A stretch of 34,048 nt of DNA from Frankiales bacterium (GTDB lineage: Bacteria > Actinomycetota > Actinomycetes > Mycobacteriales > SCTD01). The notes under the pieces were generated by a model. It made no database searches and was not told the origin of the DNA. It saw only the letters and a list, made by a program, of their open reading frames with translations. Made by a program: the position numbers and the translations under genes. The DNA lies in assembly GCA_025965615.1 (NCBI GenBank), contig JAOPWP010000076.1:1-34048 (forward strand), given 5' to 3'. Shown one piece after another: positions 8,547 to 17,542 of this stretch (position 1 is the stretch's first letter; each line of letters opens with the position of its first letter).

Positions 8547-8957
8547 ATGGCCCTGGACCCGCGCGACCTCCCGACGCCGGTCCGGGCGTTCCTCGCCGAG
8601 CGCCACCTCGCCACCCTCACGACCCTGCGACCGGACGGCTCCCCCCACGTCGTCGCCGTGGGCTTCACCTGGGACGGCGAGGCGCAACTCGTACGAGTGA
8701 TCACCCACGGCAGCTCCCGCAAGGTCAACCACGTGCGCGCAGGTTCGCCCCGGGCCGTGGTCGCGCAGGTCGACGGCCGGCGCTGGTTGTCGCTGGAGGG
8801 CGTCCCCGCCGTGAGCGACGACCCGGTCCGCGTCGCCGAGGCGGTGCGCCGCTACGCCGAGCGCTACCGGGTGCCGAGCATCAACCCGTCCCGCGTCGTC
8901 CTCGAGATCGCCGTCGACCGGGTCCTCGGGACGACCGGTCCGGTTCCTTCGAGCTAG
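8547..8957 (+). CDS. PPOX-class (F420- or FMN-dependent) flavoprotein
   Basis: This small 136-residue protein has the split-barrel pyridoxamine-5'-phosphate-oxidase fold. The opening [25 protein letters not shown] is the standard family start, in which a strand pair forms the flavin phosphate pocket. [22 protein letters not shown] follows, with the Lys/Asn spacing seen in F420-dependent members. In actinomycetes such proteins reduce F420-linked substrates or bind FMN or heme, and the cofactor cannot be decided here. There is no Shine-Dalgarno site upstream. Its TAG stop overlaps the TAG stop of the convergent Lrp-type gene within a shared CTAG. Confidence 0.78.
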   Translation: MALDPRDLPTPVRAFLAERHLATLTTLRPDGSPHVVAVGFTWDGEAQLVRVITHGSSRKVNHVRAGSPRAVVAQVDGRRWLSLEGVPAVSDDPVRVAEAVRRYAERYRVPSINPSRVVLEIAVDRVLGTTGPVPSS

Positions 8958-9421
8958 GTGCCGACGGGCGGGACCGAGCGTCCCTCCCACGGCGTGCTCA
9001 GCACGACCGTGGTGCGGGTGCTGACGCCGGCCGCGGCGCGTACCTCCTGCAGCAGCTGCTCCAGGTCGGCGGGTCCGGTCACGCGCACCTGCAGGATGTA
9101 GCTCTCCTCACCGGCCACGCTGTGGCAGGCCTCGATCGCCGTCAGGTGGCGGAGGCGTTCAGGCGCGTCGTCGGGTGCTGCGGGGTCGATCGGCTGGATG
9201 GAGATGAAGGCCGAGAGCGGAAGCCCCGCGGCTATCGGGTCGAGCCGGGCGGTGTAGCCCTGGACCGCCCCTCGCTGCTCGAGCCGCCGGACCCGCTGGT
9301 GCACGGCGCTCGTCGACAGGCCGGTGTCCCGCGCGAGGTCGGCGTAGCTGCGCCGGCCGTCCTGGACCAGCAGGGAGAGCAGCTGCCGGTCCAGGTCGTC
9401 GAGGGCTGAAGGTCCGGTCAC
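8954..9421 (-). CDS. Lrp/AsnC family transcriptional regulator
   Basis: The 155-residue protein has the classical two-part Lrp layout. The N-terminal helix-turn-helix begins [28 protein letters not shown] and its recognition helix is [17 protein letters not shown]. It is followed by the link to the ligand-binding RAM domain, which includes a [15 protein letters not shown] strand and an LSTPWE-type C-terminus. Members form octamers and respond to amino acids. The GTG start has no strong ribosome site. The gene is convergent with the PPOX gene, sharing 4 bases, and divergent from the exonuclease gene, across a 118-base gap that presumably holds both promoters. The effector and targets cannot be read. 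Confidence 0.88.
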   Translation of the reverse strand: MTGPSALDDLDRQLLSLLVQDGRRSYADLARDTGLSTSAVHQRVRRLEQRGAVQGYTARLDPIAAGLPLSAFISIQPIDPAAPDDAPERLRHLTAIEACHSVAGEESYILQVRVTGPADLEQLLQEVRAAAGVSTRTTVVLSTPWEGRSVPPVGT

Positions 9422-9539
9422 CGGTGCCGCCGTGCGACGGGCGTCCTCGGGACATCGGCGCAGGTGCGGGGGGTGAACACGCCGTTACCGTATCCGTGCC
9501 GGAGCTCCGGCGGCGGCGAACGTCTGCGATGGTGGCCGC

Positions 9540-10451
9540 GTGCCCGGACAGCTCACCCTTCTCGACGCCCCCTCCCTGTGGTACCGCGCGTTCCACGGGG
9601 TCCCGGAATCGGTCACGGCGCCGGACGGCAGCCCGGTGAACGCCGTGAGAGGGACCCTCGACATCGTCGCCCGCCTCGTACGGGACACCCGTCCGGCCAG
9701 GCTCGTCGCGTGCCTGGACAACGACTGGCGGCCGGCGTTCCGCGTGGCGGCCGTGCCGTCGTACAAGAGTCACCGGTTGACCGTGGACGGCGCCGAGGCC
9801 GAGCCGGACAGTCTCGGCCCGCAGGTCCTCGTCCTGCTCGAGGTGCTGGACGCGCTCGGCATCGCGACCGCGGGGGTCGACGGCTTCGAGGCCGACGACG
9901 TGCTCGGCACCCTGTCGGCCCGGGAGAGCGGACCCGTGGACGTGGTCAGCGGAGACCGCGACATGTTCCAGCTCGTCCGCGACGAGGGGCCGGTCCGGGT
10001 GCTCTACAGCGTCGAGAAGATGAAGCCGTACGGCGTGGCCGAGGTCGCGGCGAAGTACGGCATCCCGGGGAGCGGCTATGCCGACTACGCCGTCCTGCGC
10101 GGTGATCCCAGTGACGGCCTGCCCGGGGTGAAGGGCGTCGGGGACAAGACTGCCGCCGCGCTCGTCGCCCGCTTCGGCAGCATCGAGGCGATCGTGGAGG
10201 CCCTCGACACCGGAGACGAGGCGGGCTTCCCGGCCGGCGCCCGGGCGAAGCTGCTCGCCGCCCGCGACTACCTGGAGGTCGCCCCCGCCGTCACGCGGAC
10301 CGTGTGCGACCTGCCGATCCCCGAGCTGGACGACGAGCTTCCGCGCACCCCTGCGCACCCTGAGCGCCTGGTCGAGCTGGCCGACCGCTGGGGTCTCGAC
10401 AGCCCGCTCGACCGACTGCTCGCCGCCTTCGAGGTGGCCCACGCCCGTTGA
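9540..10451 (+). CDS. 5'-3' exonuclease (PolI N-domain type, FEN fold)
   Basis: The 303-residue stand-alone protein corresponds to the 5'-nuclease domain of DNA polymerase I. Metal-binding acidic clusters are visible in order: LLDAPSLWYRAFHG, DNDWRPAFR with PSYKSHR, DGFEADDVLGTL, SGDRDMFQLV, and the helix-hairpin-helix region GDPSDGLPGVKGVGDKTAAALV. All expected catalytic Asp/Glu clusters are present, so an active flap or gap nuclease for Okazaki processing or repair is likely. Actinomycetes commonly carry such a protein besides full-length PolA. The GTG at 9540 is the first start before the conserved LTLLDAPSLWY. An upstream ATG at 9529 is out of frame. Confidence 0.88.
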   Translation: MPGQLTLLDAPSLWYRAFHGVPESVTAPDGSPVNAVRGTLDIVARLVRDTRPARLVACLDNDWRPAFRVAAVPSYKSHRLTVDGAEAEPDSLGPQVLVLLEVLDALGIATAGVDGFEADDVLGTLSARESGPVDVVSGDRDMFQLVRDEGPVRVLYSVEKMKPYGVAEVAAKYGIPGSGYADYAVLRGDPSDGLPGVKGVGDKTAAALVARFGSIEAIVEALDTGDEAGFPAGARAKLLAARDYLEVAPAVTRTVCDLPIPELDDELPRTPAHPERLVELADRWGLDSPLDRLLAAFEVAHAR

Positions 10452-10473
10452 CCGCCATCCCGAGGAGGCACCC

Positions 10474-11274
10474 GTGACCAGCCTGACCGACCGCACCATC
10501 GAGGCCGACCGACGCACCTACGACAACACCGCCGCCCTGGTGCGCGGACTGTCCGACGACGACCTCCTGCGTCCCTCCGGAGCCTCGGAGTGGTCCGTCG
10601 CGCAGGTCCTGTCCCATCTCGGGAGCGGCGCCGAGATCGCGCGGGACGGCCTGCGCTCGGCGCTCGCCGGCGAGCAGGGCGTCGCTGATGCGAACCAGGC
10701 CGTCTGGGCCCGGTGGGACGCCATGTCACCGCGCGAGCAGGCCGACGGCTTCCTGGAGTCAGGAGCAGCGCTGACGGCGGCCTACGACGCTCTCGACGCC
10801 GCTCAGCGGGCCGAGCTGCGGATCGACATGGGCTTCCTGCCCGAGCCGGCGACCCTCGCGCTCTACACCGGCATGCGCCTGAACGAGGCGCTCCTGCACT
10901 CCTGGGACGTCGCCGTGGCCTTCGACGACAGGGCCACCCTCCCCGAGGCCGACGCCGCTGTCCTCGTGGAGCAGTTGCGTGGCCCGCTCGGGTTCCTGCT
11001 CGGCTTCATCGCGAAGCCCGGTGCCCTCGGTGGCCGTACGGTGAGCCTGCTGGTCCGGCCGCACGGCTCGCAGGCCGTCCTCGGCCTCGAGGTGGGTGAC
11101 GCGGCCACGTTGGGCGACGCCCCGTCGAACCCGGACGGCGAGCTCTCGCTGTCCCTCGAGGCACTGCTCCGCCTGGTGACCGGGCGCCTGGGCGCCTCCT
11201 ACCCCCCTGCGCAGGCGCAGGTGACCGGGCCGGTCTCGCTGGACGACCTGCGTCAGGTGTTCCCCGGCTACTGA
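10474..11274 (+). CDS. Maleylpyruvate isomerase family mycothiol-dependent enzyme
   Basis: The 266-residue protein has a DinB-like N-domain (MDMPI_N) and an SCP2-like C-domain. The N-domain shows DDDLLRPSGASEWSVAQVLSHLGSGAEI, in which the W-x-V-x-x-x-x-x-H region supplies a metal ligand. The second metal region is GMRLNEALLHSWDVAVAF. Fold members use mycothiol as cofactor, for example maleylpyruvate isomerase in Corynebacterium, but most paralogues have no known substrate. The GTG start follows GAGGAGG with good spacing, and the gene begins 22 bases after the exonuclease gene, so co-transcription is possible. No gentisate genes lie nearby, so a maleylpyruvate role is not supported. Confidence 0.82.
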   Translation: MTSLTDRTIEADRRTYDNTAALVRGLSDDDLLRPSGASEWSVAQVLSHLGSGAEIARDGLRSALAGEQGVADANQAVWARWDAMSPREQADGFLESGAALTAAYDALDAAQRAELRIDMGFLPEPATLALYTGMRLNEALLHSWDVAVAFDDRATLPEADAAVLVEQLRGPLGFLLGFIAKPGALGGRTVSLLVRPHGSQAVLGLEVGDAATLGDAPSNPDGELSLSLEALLRLVTGRLGASYPPAQAQVTGPVSLDDLRQVFPGY

Positions 11275-11294
11275 CCGCGAGACAGTCGGCGCGC

Positions 11295-12431
11295 TCAGCC
11301 CCCGGAGTGGAAGGCGCCCGCGTCGTCGGGAGGGGTCGGGTCGTCGCGGTCGCGGAGCCAGTGCTCGGGAAGCACGACGTGCCGGGGGCCCTGGACGTGC
11401 CCGCGCGGCAGCAGCTCGGCGCCCGGTGGCAGCACCGCGGCCGGGTCCAGGGCGTCGAGCAGGCTGTCCAGCTCGACCAGCGACGAGGCCATCGCGAGGC
11501 GCTTGCGGGCATGCCCTCCGACCGGATAGCCGGTGAGGTACCACCCGGTGTGCCGGCGGAAGTCGCGCACGGCGAACCCCTCGTCGCCACGGGCCTCGAC
11601 CAGCAGCCTCGCGTGGAGCTTCATCACCGGGACGACCTCACCGATGCTCGGCGGCGGCAGGGGCTCCCGCCCGGCGAAGGCGTCGGCGAGGTCGCGGAAC
11701 AGCCACGGCTTGCCCAGGCAGCCGCGCCCCACCACGACCCCGTCGCACCCGGTCTCGGCCATCATGCGCAGCGCGTCGGAGGCGGCCCAGATGTCGCCGT
11801 TGCCGAGCACCGGGACGTCGGTCACGACCTGCTTGAGCCGGGCGATGGCCGACCAGTCGGCCCGGCCGGAGTAGAACTGCTCCGCCGTCCGCGCGTGCAG
11901 CGCCACGGCGGCCGCGCCCTCGTCCGCGGCGCGGCGGCCGGCCTCGAGGTAGGTGAGGTTCGCGTCGTCGATGCCCTTGCGCATCTTGACCGTGACCGGC
12001 ACGTCCCCCGCCGCGCGCACGGCCGCCCGGACCAGCGCCGCGAACAGGACGGGGTGCGCCGGCAGGGCCGACCCCCCACCGCGCCGGGTCACCTTCGGCG
12101 ACGGGCAGCCGACGTTCAGGTCGACGTGGTCGACGCCGTCCTCCTGCACCAGCTTGCGGACGGCGGCGCCGACGATCGTGGGGTTCGTCGCGTACAGCTG
12201 GATGCTGCGGACGGTCTCGTCGGCGCCGAAGGAGGCGCGACGAGAGGTCGTCTCGTTGACCTCGAGAAGCGCGCGTGCCGAGACCATCTCGCTGACGTAC
12301 AGCCCCGCCCCGTAGGACCGGCACAGCGAGCGGTAGGCGGCGTTGGTCACGCCGGCCATGGGGGCCAGGACGACCGGCAGCTCGACGGTCAGGGGCCCGA
12401 TGCGCAGGGGGGCGGTGCCCAGGGCGGTCAC
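11295..12431 (-). CDS. dusB: tRNA-dihydrouridine synthase
   Basis: This FMN enzyme reduces uridine to dihydrouridine in tRNA. The 378-residue protein opens with the FMN-binding [19 protein letters not shown]. It carries the catalytic cysteine in [10 protein letters not shown], the VKMRKGIDD strand, [12 protein letters not shown] and the phosphate-binding [10 protein letters not shown] and [14 protein letters not shown]. The GTG start overlaps the maf stop by 4 bases (GTGA), implying coupled translation, and a longer upstream frame is only the maf region out of frame. The C-terminal 30 residues, rich in Pro/Asp/His, extend past the domain. It ends 20 bases from the convergent isomerase-like gene. 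Confidence 0.92.
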   Translation of the reverse strand: MTALGTAPLRIGPLTVELPVVLAPMAGVTNAAYRSLCRSYGAGLYVSEMVSARALLEVNETTSRRASFGADETVRSIQLYATNPTIVGAAVRKLVQEDGVDHVDLNVGCPSPKVTRRGGGSALPAHPVLFAALVRAAVRAAGDVPVTVKMRKGIDDANLTYLEAGRRAADEGAAAVALHARTAEQFYSGRADWSAIARLKQVVTDVPVLGNGDIWAASDALRMMAETGCDGVVVGRGCLGKPWLFRDLADAFAGREPLPPPSIGEVVPVMKLHARLLVEARGDEGFAVRDFRRHTGWYLTGYPVGGHARKRLAMASSLVELDSLLDALDPAAVLPPGAELLPRGHVQGPRHVVLPEHWLRDRDDPTPPDDAGAFHSGG

Positions 12432-13030
12432 GAGCTCGACGTCCACAGGTCGACGATCTGCACGTCGAGCTCGGTCAGCATCGTCCGGAGCAGGGGCAGG
12501 GACAGGCCGATCACGGTGCCCGGGTCGCCGTCGATGCCGTCGACGAAGGGCGCAGACCGCCCGTCGAGGGTGAACGCGCCCGCCACGTGGAGCGGCTCCC
12601 CGCTCGCGACGTAGGCCGCGATCTCGGCGTCGGAGGGCCGTCCGAAGCGCACCTGCGTCGCGCCGACGGCGGTGGCGGTGCGGCGGGACGCCACGTCGAT
12701 GAGCACGTGCCCGGTGAGCAGGGTGCCGGTCTGCCCGCGCATGCGCTTCCACCTGGCGGTCGCGTCGCGGGCGTCGGCGGGCTTGCCCAGGACCTCCCCG
12801 CCGAGCTCCAGCATCGAGTCGCACCCGAGCACGAGCCCCTCGGGCAGCCCTTGCGCGACCGCCTCGGCCTTGCGGCGGGCGAGCTCGAGCACGAGCGCCC
12901 GCGGGTCGTCGGCGGTCACCGCCGACTCGTCGACCCCGCTCACGACGACCGACGGGTCGAGCCCCGCGTCGCGGAGCAGCCTCAACCGCGCCGGCGAGGC
13001 GCTGGCGAGCACGAACGGGCGGGAGGTCAC
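12428..13030 (-). CDS. maf: Maf family nucleoside triphosphate pyrophosphatase
   Basis: Maf proteins hydrolyse dTTP, UTP or modified nucleotides to monophosphates and were first noted as septum inhibitors. The 200-residue protein starts with the diagnostic [20 protein letters not shown], followed by SGVDESAV. The catalytic Asp is in [18 protein letters not shown]. The later [26 protein letters not shown] and the closing [14 protein letters not shown] are standard. The GTG start has no clear ribosome site, but a TANNNT box (TACCGT) lies 8 bases upstream. The neighbour dusB follows with a 4-base overlap. Confidence 0.92.
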   Translation of the reverse strand: MTSRPFVLASASPARLRLLRDAGLDPSVVVSGVDESAVTADDPRALVLELARRKAEAVAQGLPEGLVLGCDSMLELGGEVLGKPADARDATARWKRMRGQTGTLLTGHVLIDVASRRTATAVGATQVRFGRPSDAEIAAYVASGEPLHVAGAFTLDGRSAPFVDGIDGDPGTVIGLSLPLLRTMLTELDVQIVDLWTSSS

Positions 13031-13038
13031 GGCGACCC

Positions 13039-13044
13039 ACGGTA
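13039..13044 (-). promoter_or_regulatory. Putative -10 box upstream of maf
   Basis: On the minus strand TACCGT fits TANNNT and is 8 bases from the maf GTG. That spacing would give a leaderless or very short-leader message. There is no Shine-Dalgarno sequence. Confidence 0.3.
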
Positions 13045-13058
13045 CCGGCGGTCTGCGG

Positions 13059-13229
13059 TCACCGGGCCCGGGCCCGGATGATGTCCTCGAGCAGCGGCGA
13101 GCAGTGCCACGCCTGCGGGCCGTCTCCCTGACGAGGGGCCGCTCGGCGGCGTCGAGGTGTGCGGAAGCTGCAGCGCGGCCGACCCGGCACCGTCTGCAGG
13201 AGGTTGCCGCTTCCGCTCCCGCTCGTCAC
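13059..13229 (-). CDS. Possible small protein, unknown function
   Basis: A 56-codon frame starting GTG lies in the 220-base gap between the helicase stop and maf. Its N-terminus is Ser/Gly rich and the middle is Arg rich. The end reads [19 protein letters not shown], which looks more protein-like than random high-GC translation (a hydrophobic/acidic helix, with Trp, His and Cys). There is no good ribosome site, and the last codons coincide with a GGGCCCGGGCCC palindrome. It could be a real small gene or chance. No family was recognised. Confidence 0.2.
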   Translation of the reverse strand: MTSGSGSGNLLQTVPGRPRCSFRTPRRRRAAPRQGDGPQAWHCSPLLEDIIRARAR

Positions 13230-13250
13230 CAGGTCGTGTCGGTGAGCGCC

Positions 13251-16001
13251 TCAGCCGACGCTGCTGTAGGCGACGACTCCCCGGCGGACCGCGTCGATGG
13301 CCTTGCGGGTCGTCCGCCGGAGCTCCACCCCGTCGGGTGAGACGTCCGGGGCGACGGCGGCGACCTGGCCGAGCAGGTCGATCAGCTGCTTGCACGAGCG
13401 GACGAAGTCGCCTGCGGTCAGGTCCGTCTCGCTGTTCAGGACCTCCTCGAGCGGTGCGCCGCTGGCCCACCGCCAGATCGCCCAGCTGAAGCCGGGATCG
13501 GGGCGGCGCAGGAACTGCACCCCCGCGTCACTCTCGGCCTGACCCAGCACCGTCCAGATCCTGTCCATCTCCGCGAGCGCGGTCTGCACCCGCCCCGCAG
13601 GCACGACCGGGTGCGACTCCTCCGGGCGACGGCTGGTGTAGACGAGGGCCGACACGACGGCGGCGAGCTCGGCCGGGCCGAGCTCGTCCCACAGCCCGGC
13701 ACGCAGGCTCTCGACCGTGAGCAGGTCGGACTCGCTGTAGACCCGCGCGAGGGCCTCCCCCGACTCCGTGACCTGCTCGCCCGCCAGGTAGCCCAGCTCG
13801 TCGAGGACGGCGCAGACGCGGTCGAAGGTCCTGGCGATCGAGCTGGTCTTGCCGGCGACCCGACGCTCCAGCGCGTCGGTCTCGCTGCGCAGCCGGACCG
13901 CCCGCTCGGCCCAGCGCAGGTGGGCCTCGCGCTCGTCGCACCCGTGGACCGGGTGGCGCCGCAGGGCCACCCGGAGCGACGCCAGCTCCCCGTCGTCGGC
14001 CGCCGCCGAGCGATGGCGACGCCGCCGGGGCTCGCTGCCGACGTCGAGGTTGCGCAGGGACGACGCGAGGTCGCGCCGGGCCTGGGGCGAGCGGTGGTCG
14101 AACTGCTTCGGCACGCGCAGCCGCCCCACCGGCTCCACGGCTGACGGGAAGTCCGTCGAGGCCAGGCGTCCTGCCCACCGGTCCTCGGTGAGCACCAGCG
14201 GGTGGGCGTCGCCGCCGGCAGACAGGCCGGGGTCGAGCACGACCGCCAGACCGGCGCGCCGACCGGTCGGGACGCGTACGACGTCGCCGGGCCGCAGGGC
14301 CTCGAGCGACTTCTCCGCGGCGGCCCGGCGGTCGCTCGCGCCCTGGCGGGCCAGGTCGCTCTCCCGCCGCTTCAGATCGGCGCGCAGCCGGGCGTAGTCC
14401 TCGACGTCGCCCAGGTGGCAGGTTGCCGACTCCCGGTAGCCGGCGAGTCCTTCGAGGTTGCGGGTGATCTGGCGGGCCAGGCCCACCACCGAGGCGTCAG
14501 CCTGGAACTGCGCGAAGGAGCTCTCGAGCAGCGTCCGGGCCTGCTCCCGCCCGAGGTTGCCGACCAGGTTGACGGCCATGTTGTACGACGGGCGGAAGCT
14601 CGACTTGAGGGGGTAGGTGCGGGTCGAGGCGAGCCCGGCCACCGACTTGGGGCTGAGCCCGGGCTGCCAGAGCACGACGGCGTGGCCCTCGACGTCGATC
14701 CCGCGGCGGCCCGCGCGGCCGGTCAGCTGGGTGTACTCCCCCGGCGTGATGTCGGCGTGCGTCTCGCCGTTCCACTTGCTGAGCTTCTCGAGCACGACCG
14801 ACCGGGCGGGCATGTTGATGCCGAGCGCGAGGGTCTCGGTCGCGAACACCGCCTTCACGAGGCCGTCGAGGAACAGCTGCTCGACGACCTCCTTGAAGGT
14901 CGGGAGCATCCCGGCGTGGTGGGCAGCGAAGCCGCGCTGCAGGCCGTCGAGCCACTCCCAGTAGCCGAGCACCTGCAGGTCCTCGCGGGGCAGCTCGGCG
15001 GTGCGCCGCTCGACGACGCGACGGACCTGCTCGGCCTCCTCGGAGGTGTTCAGCCGGAGACCGGACCGGACGCACTGCTGCACGGCGGCCGCGCACCCGG
15101 CCCGGCTGAAGATGAAGGTGATCGCCGGGAGCAGGCCCTGGCTGTCGAGCCGGGCGAGGACCTCGGACCGGCTGGTGGTCGGACGGCGGTGCCCGCCCCC
15201 CGCCCCGGTCCTGCCGGCCCGGCCCCGCGAGGGCAACCGCCCCTCGTCCCTTGCGATGCGCTCGAGCAGGGGGTTGACGTCGTCGCCGTCGAACAGGTCG
15301 AACAGCCGGGTCCCGACGAGCACGTGCTGCCACAGCGGGACGGGGCGGTGCTCCTCGACCACGATCTCGGTGTCGCCCCGGACGGTGACCAGCCACGCCC
15401 CGAACTCCTCGGCGTTGCTGACCGTCGCGGACAGCGAGGTGACCTGCACGTCGTCCGCGAGGTGGATGATCACCTCCTCCCACACCGCGCCGCGCTCGCG
15501 GTCGGCCAGGTAGTGGACCTCGTCCATGACGACGTGGGACAGCCCGCGCAGGCGCTCGGCAGAGCCGTCACCCCGGCGACCACGGGCGTACAGCATGTTG
15601 CGCAGCACCTCGGTGGTCATCACCACCACGTCGGCGTCGCCGTTCACCGCGTGGTCCCCCGTGAGCAGCCCGACCCGCTCCGGGCCGTACCGCGCGACGA
15701 GGTCGGCGTACTTCTGGTTGGACAGCGCCTTGATGGGGGTCGTGTAGAAGCACTTGCGACCCTCGCGCAGCGCGAGGTGCGCGGCGAACTCACCGACGAC
15801 GGTCTTGCCGGCGCCCGTCGGAGCCGCGACCAGGACGCCACGGCCCGCCTCGAGGGCGGCGCAGGCGGTGCGCTGGAAGGTGTCGAGCCCGAAGGGGTAG
15901 CCGACCTCGAACTCGGCGAGGGCCGGGCCGCTCTGGGAGCGGCGGAACGCGGCGTAGCGCTCGGCCGGCGGGCTCTCGGGCCGTACCGCCTCGCTGCTCA
16001 C
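13251..16001 (-). CDS. helY: DEAD/DEAH-box superfamily 2 helicase, HelY/Ski2-like
   Basis: The 916-residue protein matches the Ski2/Mtr4-like RNA helicases of actinomycetes. The Q-motif region is YPFGLDTFQRTACAAL. Motif I is APTGAGKT, motif Ia TPIKALSNQKY, motif II VMDEVHYL and motif III SATVSN. The second RecA domain has FATETLALGINMPARSVV and QLTGRAGRRGID (motifs V and VI). Further on are a winged-helix/ratchet region and a C-terminal DSHCT domain ending close to the stop. It likely acts in RNA turnover. The GTG start lies 4 bases from the tatC stop, yet a TANNNT box 6 bases upstream may give it its own leaderless transcript. A Gly/Arg-rich insert near residues 258-275 varies within the family. 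Confidence 0.9.
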   Translation of the reverse strand: MSSEAVRPESPPAERYAAFRRSQSGPALAEFEVGYPFGLDTFQRTACAALEAGRGVLVAAPTGAGKTVVGEFAAHLALREGRKCFYTTPIKALSNQKYADLVARYGPERVGLLTGDHAVNGDADVVVMTTEVLRNMLYARGRRGDGSAERLRGLSHVVMDEVHYLADRERGAVWEEVIIHLADDVQVTSLSATVSNAEEFGAWLVTVRGDTEIVVEEHRPVPLWQHVLVGTRLFDLFDGDDVNPLLERIARDEGRLPSRGRAGRTGAGGGHRRPTTSRSEVLARLDSQGLLPAITFIFSRAGCAAAVQQCVRSGLRLNTSEEAEQVRRVVERRTAELPREDLQVLGYWEWLDGLQRGFAAHHAGMLPTFKEVVEQLFLDGLVKAVFATETLALGINMPARSVVLEKLSKWNGETHADITPGEYTQLTGRAGRRGIDVEGHAVVLWQPGLSPKSVAGLASTRTYPLKSSFRPSYNMAVNLVGNLGREQARTLLESSFAQFQADASVVGLARQITRNLEGLAGYRESATCHLGDVEDYARLRADLKRRESDLARQGASDRRAAAEKSLEALRPGDVVRVPTGRRAGLAVVLDPGLSAGGDAHPLVLTEDRWAGRLASTDFPSAVEPVGRLRVPKQFDHRSPQARRDLASSLRNLDVGSEPRRRRHRSAAADDGELASLRVALRRHPVHGCDEREAHLRWAERAVRLRSETDALERRVAGKTSSIARTFDRVCAVLDELGYLAGEQVTESGEALARVYSESDLLTVESLRAGLWDELGPAELAAVVSALVYTSRRPEESHPVVPAGRVQTALAEMDRIWTVLGQAESDAGVQFLRRPDPGFSWAIWRWASGAPLEEVLNSETDLTAGDFVRSCKQLIDLLGQVAAVAPDVSPDGVELRRTTRKAIDAVRRGVVAYSSVG

Positions 16002-16005
16002 CCGT

Positions 16006-16929
16006 TCAGGTTACGTCCCGGTCCGTCGCCGCGCCCGGAACCGGCTCGAGCACCGAGGGACGGTCGTCCACGAACGAGGTCTCGTCGTCGCCCAGCAGCT
16101 CCAGGTCCTCAGAGCCCGGCTCCACCGCCACGCGCCCCCGACGGCTGCGCTCCAGCAACCGGGCGACGACGATGCAGCTCTCGTACAGCAGGTAGAGGGG
16201 GACGGCCATGGCCAGGAACGTGAAGGGGTCCTGCGAGGGCGTGAGCAGGGCCGTCGACACGGCGATCCCGAGGACCATCCCGCGGCGCCACCCGCGCATC
16301 CTGGACGCCGGGAACACCCCGACGAGGTGCAGGAAGAGCACGACCACCGGGAACAGGAACGCCACCCCGAAGGCGAGCAGGGTGAGCGTGACGAAGGACA
16401 GGTAGCTGCTGATCGACGTCAGGGGGTTGATCTCCCCGCCGCCGAACGACAGCAGGAAGTCCAGGCCCCGCGAGAGGGTGAAGTAGGCGAAGACGACCCC
16501 TGTCGCGAACAGGAGCAGCGACGAGCACAGGAACGCCGCGGCGTAGCGCCGCTCGTGCCGGTGCAGGCCCGGCGTGATGAAGGCACCCAGCTGGTAGAGC
16601 CAGACCGGGGAGGAGGCGACGACGCCGACGATGAACGCGACCCGGAGCGACACGGAGAACTGCGAGAAGACGTCGAAGGCGTAGAGGTCGCACTGGCCGG
16701 GCCGCACGGCTGCCCGCTCGGCCACCGCGGTGGTGCAGTACGGGCGCTTGATCAGGTCGAAGAGCTGCTCGCGGAAGACGAGCCCGATGACGACGCACAC
16801 GCCGAGGGCCAGCAGCGACACGGCCAGTCGGTTCCGCAGCTCGCGCAGGTGGTCGACCAGCGCCATCTGCCCGTCCGGGGTGCGGCCGCCGGCCCGACGC
16901 CGACCCCTGCGCCCGGCAAGGGAGGCCAC
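16006..16929 (-). CDS. tatC: Twin-arginine translocase subunit TatC
   Basis: TatC is the six-helix core receptor for twin-arginine signal peptides. The 307-residue protein has a basic N-terminus, then the conserved MALVDHLRELRNRL, containing the Glu that contacts the signal peptide. The following segments match the family: helix 1, the periplasmic loop with F-D-VFSQFSVSLRVAF, SPVWLYQLGAFITPGL-x-x-x-ERR, the FP-x-VVLFLHLVGV helix and LTPSQDPFTFLAMAVPLYLLYE. The acidic C-terminal tail of about 50 residues (DLELLGDDETS) is longer than in enterobacteria, as in other actinomycetes. Its GTG starts one base after the tatA stop. No tatB is nearby. Confidence 0.93.
   Translation of the reverse strand: MASLAGRRGRRRAGGRTPDGQMALVDHLRELRNRLAVSLLALGVCVVIGLVFREQLFDLIKRPYCTTAVAERAAVRPGQCDLYAFDVFSQFSVSLRVAFIVGVVASSPVWLYQLGAFITPGLHRHERRYAAAFLCSSLLLFATGVVFAYFTLSRGLDFLLSFGGGEINPLTSISSYLSFVTLTLLAFGVAFLFPVVVLFLHLVGVFPASRMRGWRRGMVLGIAVSTALLTPSQDPFTFLAMAVPLYLLYESCIVVARLLERSRRGRVAVEPGSEDLELLGDDETSFVDDRPSVLEPVPGAATDRDVT
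16008..16013 (-). promoter_or_regulatory. Putative internal -10 box for the helicase gene
   Basis: Minus-strand TAACCT ends 6 bases before the helicase GTG and overlaps the end of tatC. It fits TANNNT at leaderless spacing, and no Shine-Dalgarno sequence is present. Confidence 0.35.
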
Positions 16930-16930
16930 G

Positions 16931-17233
16931 CTAGGGCTGGCGCTGAGGCGACTGCTCGGTGCCGGGGGCGTCGAGCGGCGCCGGCACCGCGGCGGGGGCC
17001 GGAGGCGCGACGGCCGTCGTCGGGGCGATCGGGGCAGGCGGGGCGATCGGGGCGGCGGCTGAGGCGGTTCCGGTGGTCGGCACGTCGTCGTCGCGCAGGC
17101 CCTTGGTCTCGGCCTTGAAGATCCGCAACGAGCGGCCCAGGGAGCGGGAGGCGTCAGGCAGCCGCTTCGCGCCGAACAGGACCATGATCAGCAGGACGAT
17201 CAGGAAGATCTCCATGGCACCGAGGTTGGGCAC
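16931..17233 (-). CDS. tatA: Twin-arginine translocase subunit TatA
   Basis: The 100-residue pore-forming subunit opens [27 protein letters not shown]. This is one membrane helix followed by the FGAKRLP hinge and an amphipathic helix with [12 protein letters not shown]. All are hallmark TatA features. The C-terminal half is an Ala/Pro-rich low-complexity tail ([10 protein letters not shown]-type repeats) ending in TEQSPQ. The GTG start follows GAAGGAG at good spacing. The gene sits directly before tatC. Confidence 0.92.
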   Translation of the reverse strand: MPNLGAMEIFLIVLLIMVLFGAKRLPDASRSLGRSLRIFKAETKGLRDDDVPTTGTASAAAPIAPPAPIAPTTAVAPPAPAAVPAPLDAPGTEQSPQRQP

Positions 17234-17265
17234 GTGACAGGCTCCTTCGCAGGGACGACCCGCTC

Positions 17266-17271
17266 AGGCTA
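17266..17271 (-). promoter_or_regulatory. Putative -10 box upstream of tatA
   Basis: Minus-strand TAGCCT fits TANNNT and lies about 33 bases before the tatA start, upstream of the GAAGGAG ribosome site. It would allow tatAC to be transcribed apart from the small gene before it. No clear -35 box was found. Confidence 0.3.
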
Positions 17272-17282
17272 CGCCGGGAGGG

Positions 17283-17504
17283 TCAACGGCGGCGGGCTGG
17301 AGCATGGCGGCCGGGGGCTGATGCCGCGGGACGGGAGGAGCCCGGATCCGGGACCGGCAGGGAGGAGAAGCCGTCGACCACGCGCTGCGCCTCGGCCATG
17401 GTGCTCCCGAGGGCCTTCACCTGGCGCCAGAGGCCGAGCAGCAGCACGGCGAGCAGCAGCAGCGAGCCGAGGACGAGCGCGACGTCGACCAGGATCCAGG
17501 GCAC
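17283..17504 (-). CDS. Small single-pass membrane protein
   Basis: This 73-residue frame starts at GTG and begins with one strong membrane segment, ILVDVALVLGSLLLLAVLLLG. An amphipathic stretch, LWRQVKALGSTMAEAQRVVD, and a Pro/Ser/Arg-rich tail follow. The layout (helix, then a short cytoplasmic coil) resembles small proteins often found just before tatA in actinomycetes. It is not TatB by sequence, although a TatB-like role is conceivable from its shape and position. It lies in the same direction as its neighbours, with 38 bases to the zinc-ribbon gene and 49 to tatA. The function is unknown. Confidence 0.6.
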   Translation of the reverse strand: MPWILVDVALVLGSLLLLAVLLLGLWRQVKALGSTMAEAQRVVDGFSSLPVPDPGSSRPAASAPGRHAPARRR

Positions 17505-17542
17505 CAGCGCAGGCTAGTCCCGGTGGGAGCAGACGCCGAGCG

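Noticed and set aside
10474-11274. True maleylpyruvate isomerase of gentisate degradation
   Set aside because: No gentisate dioxygenase or fumarylpyruvate hydrolase nearby; the fold has many paralogues with other roles.
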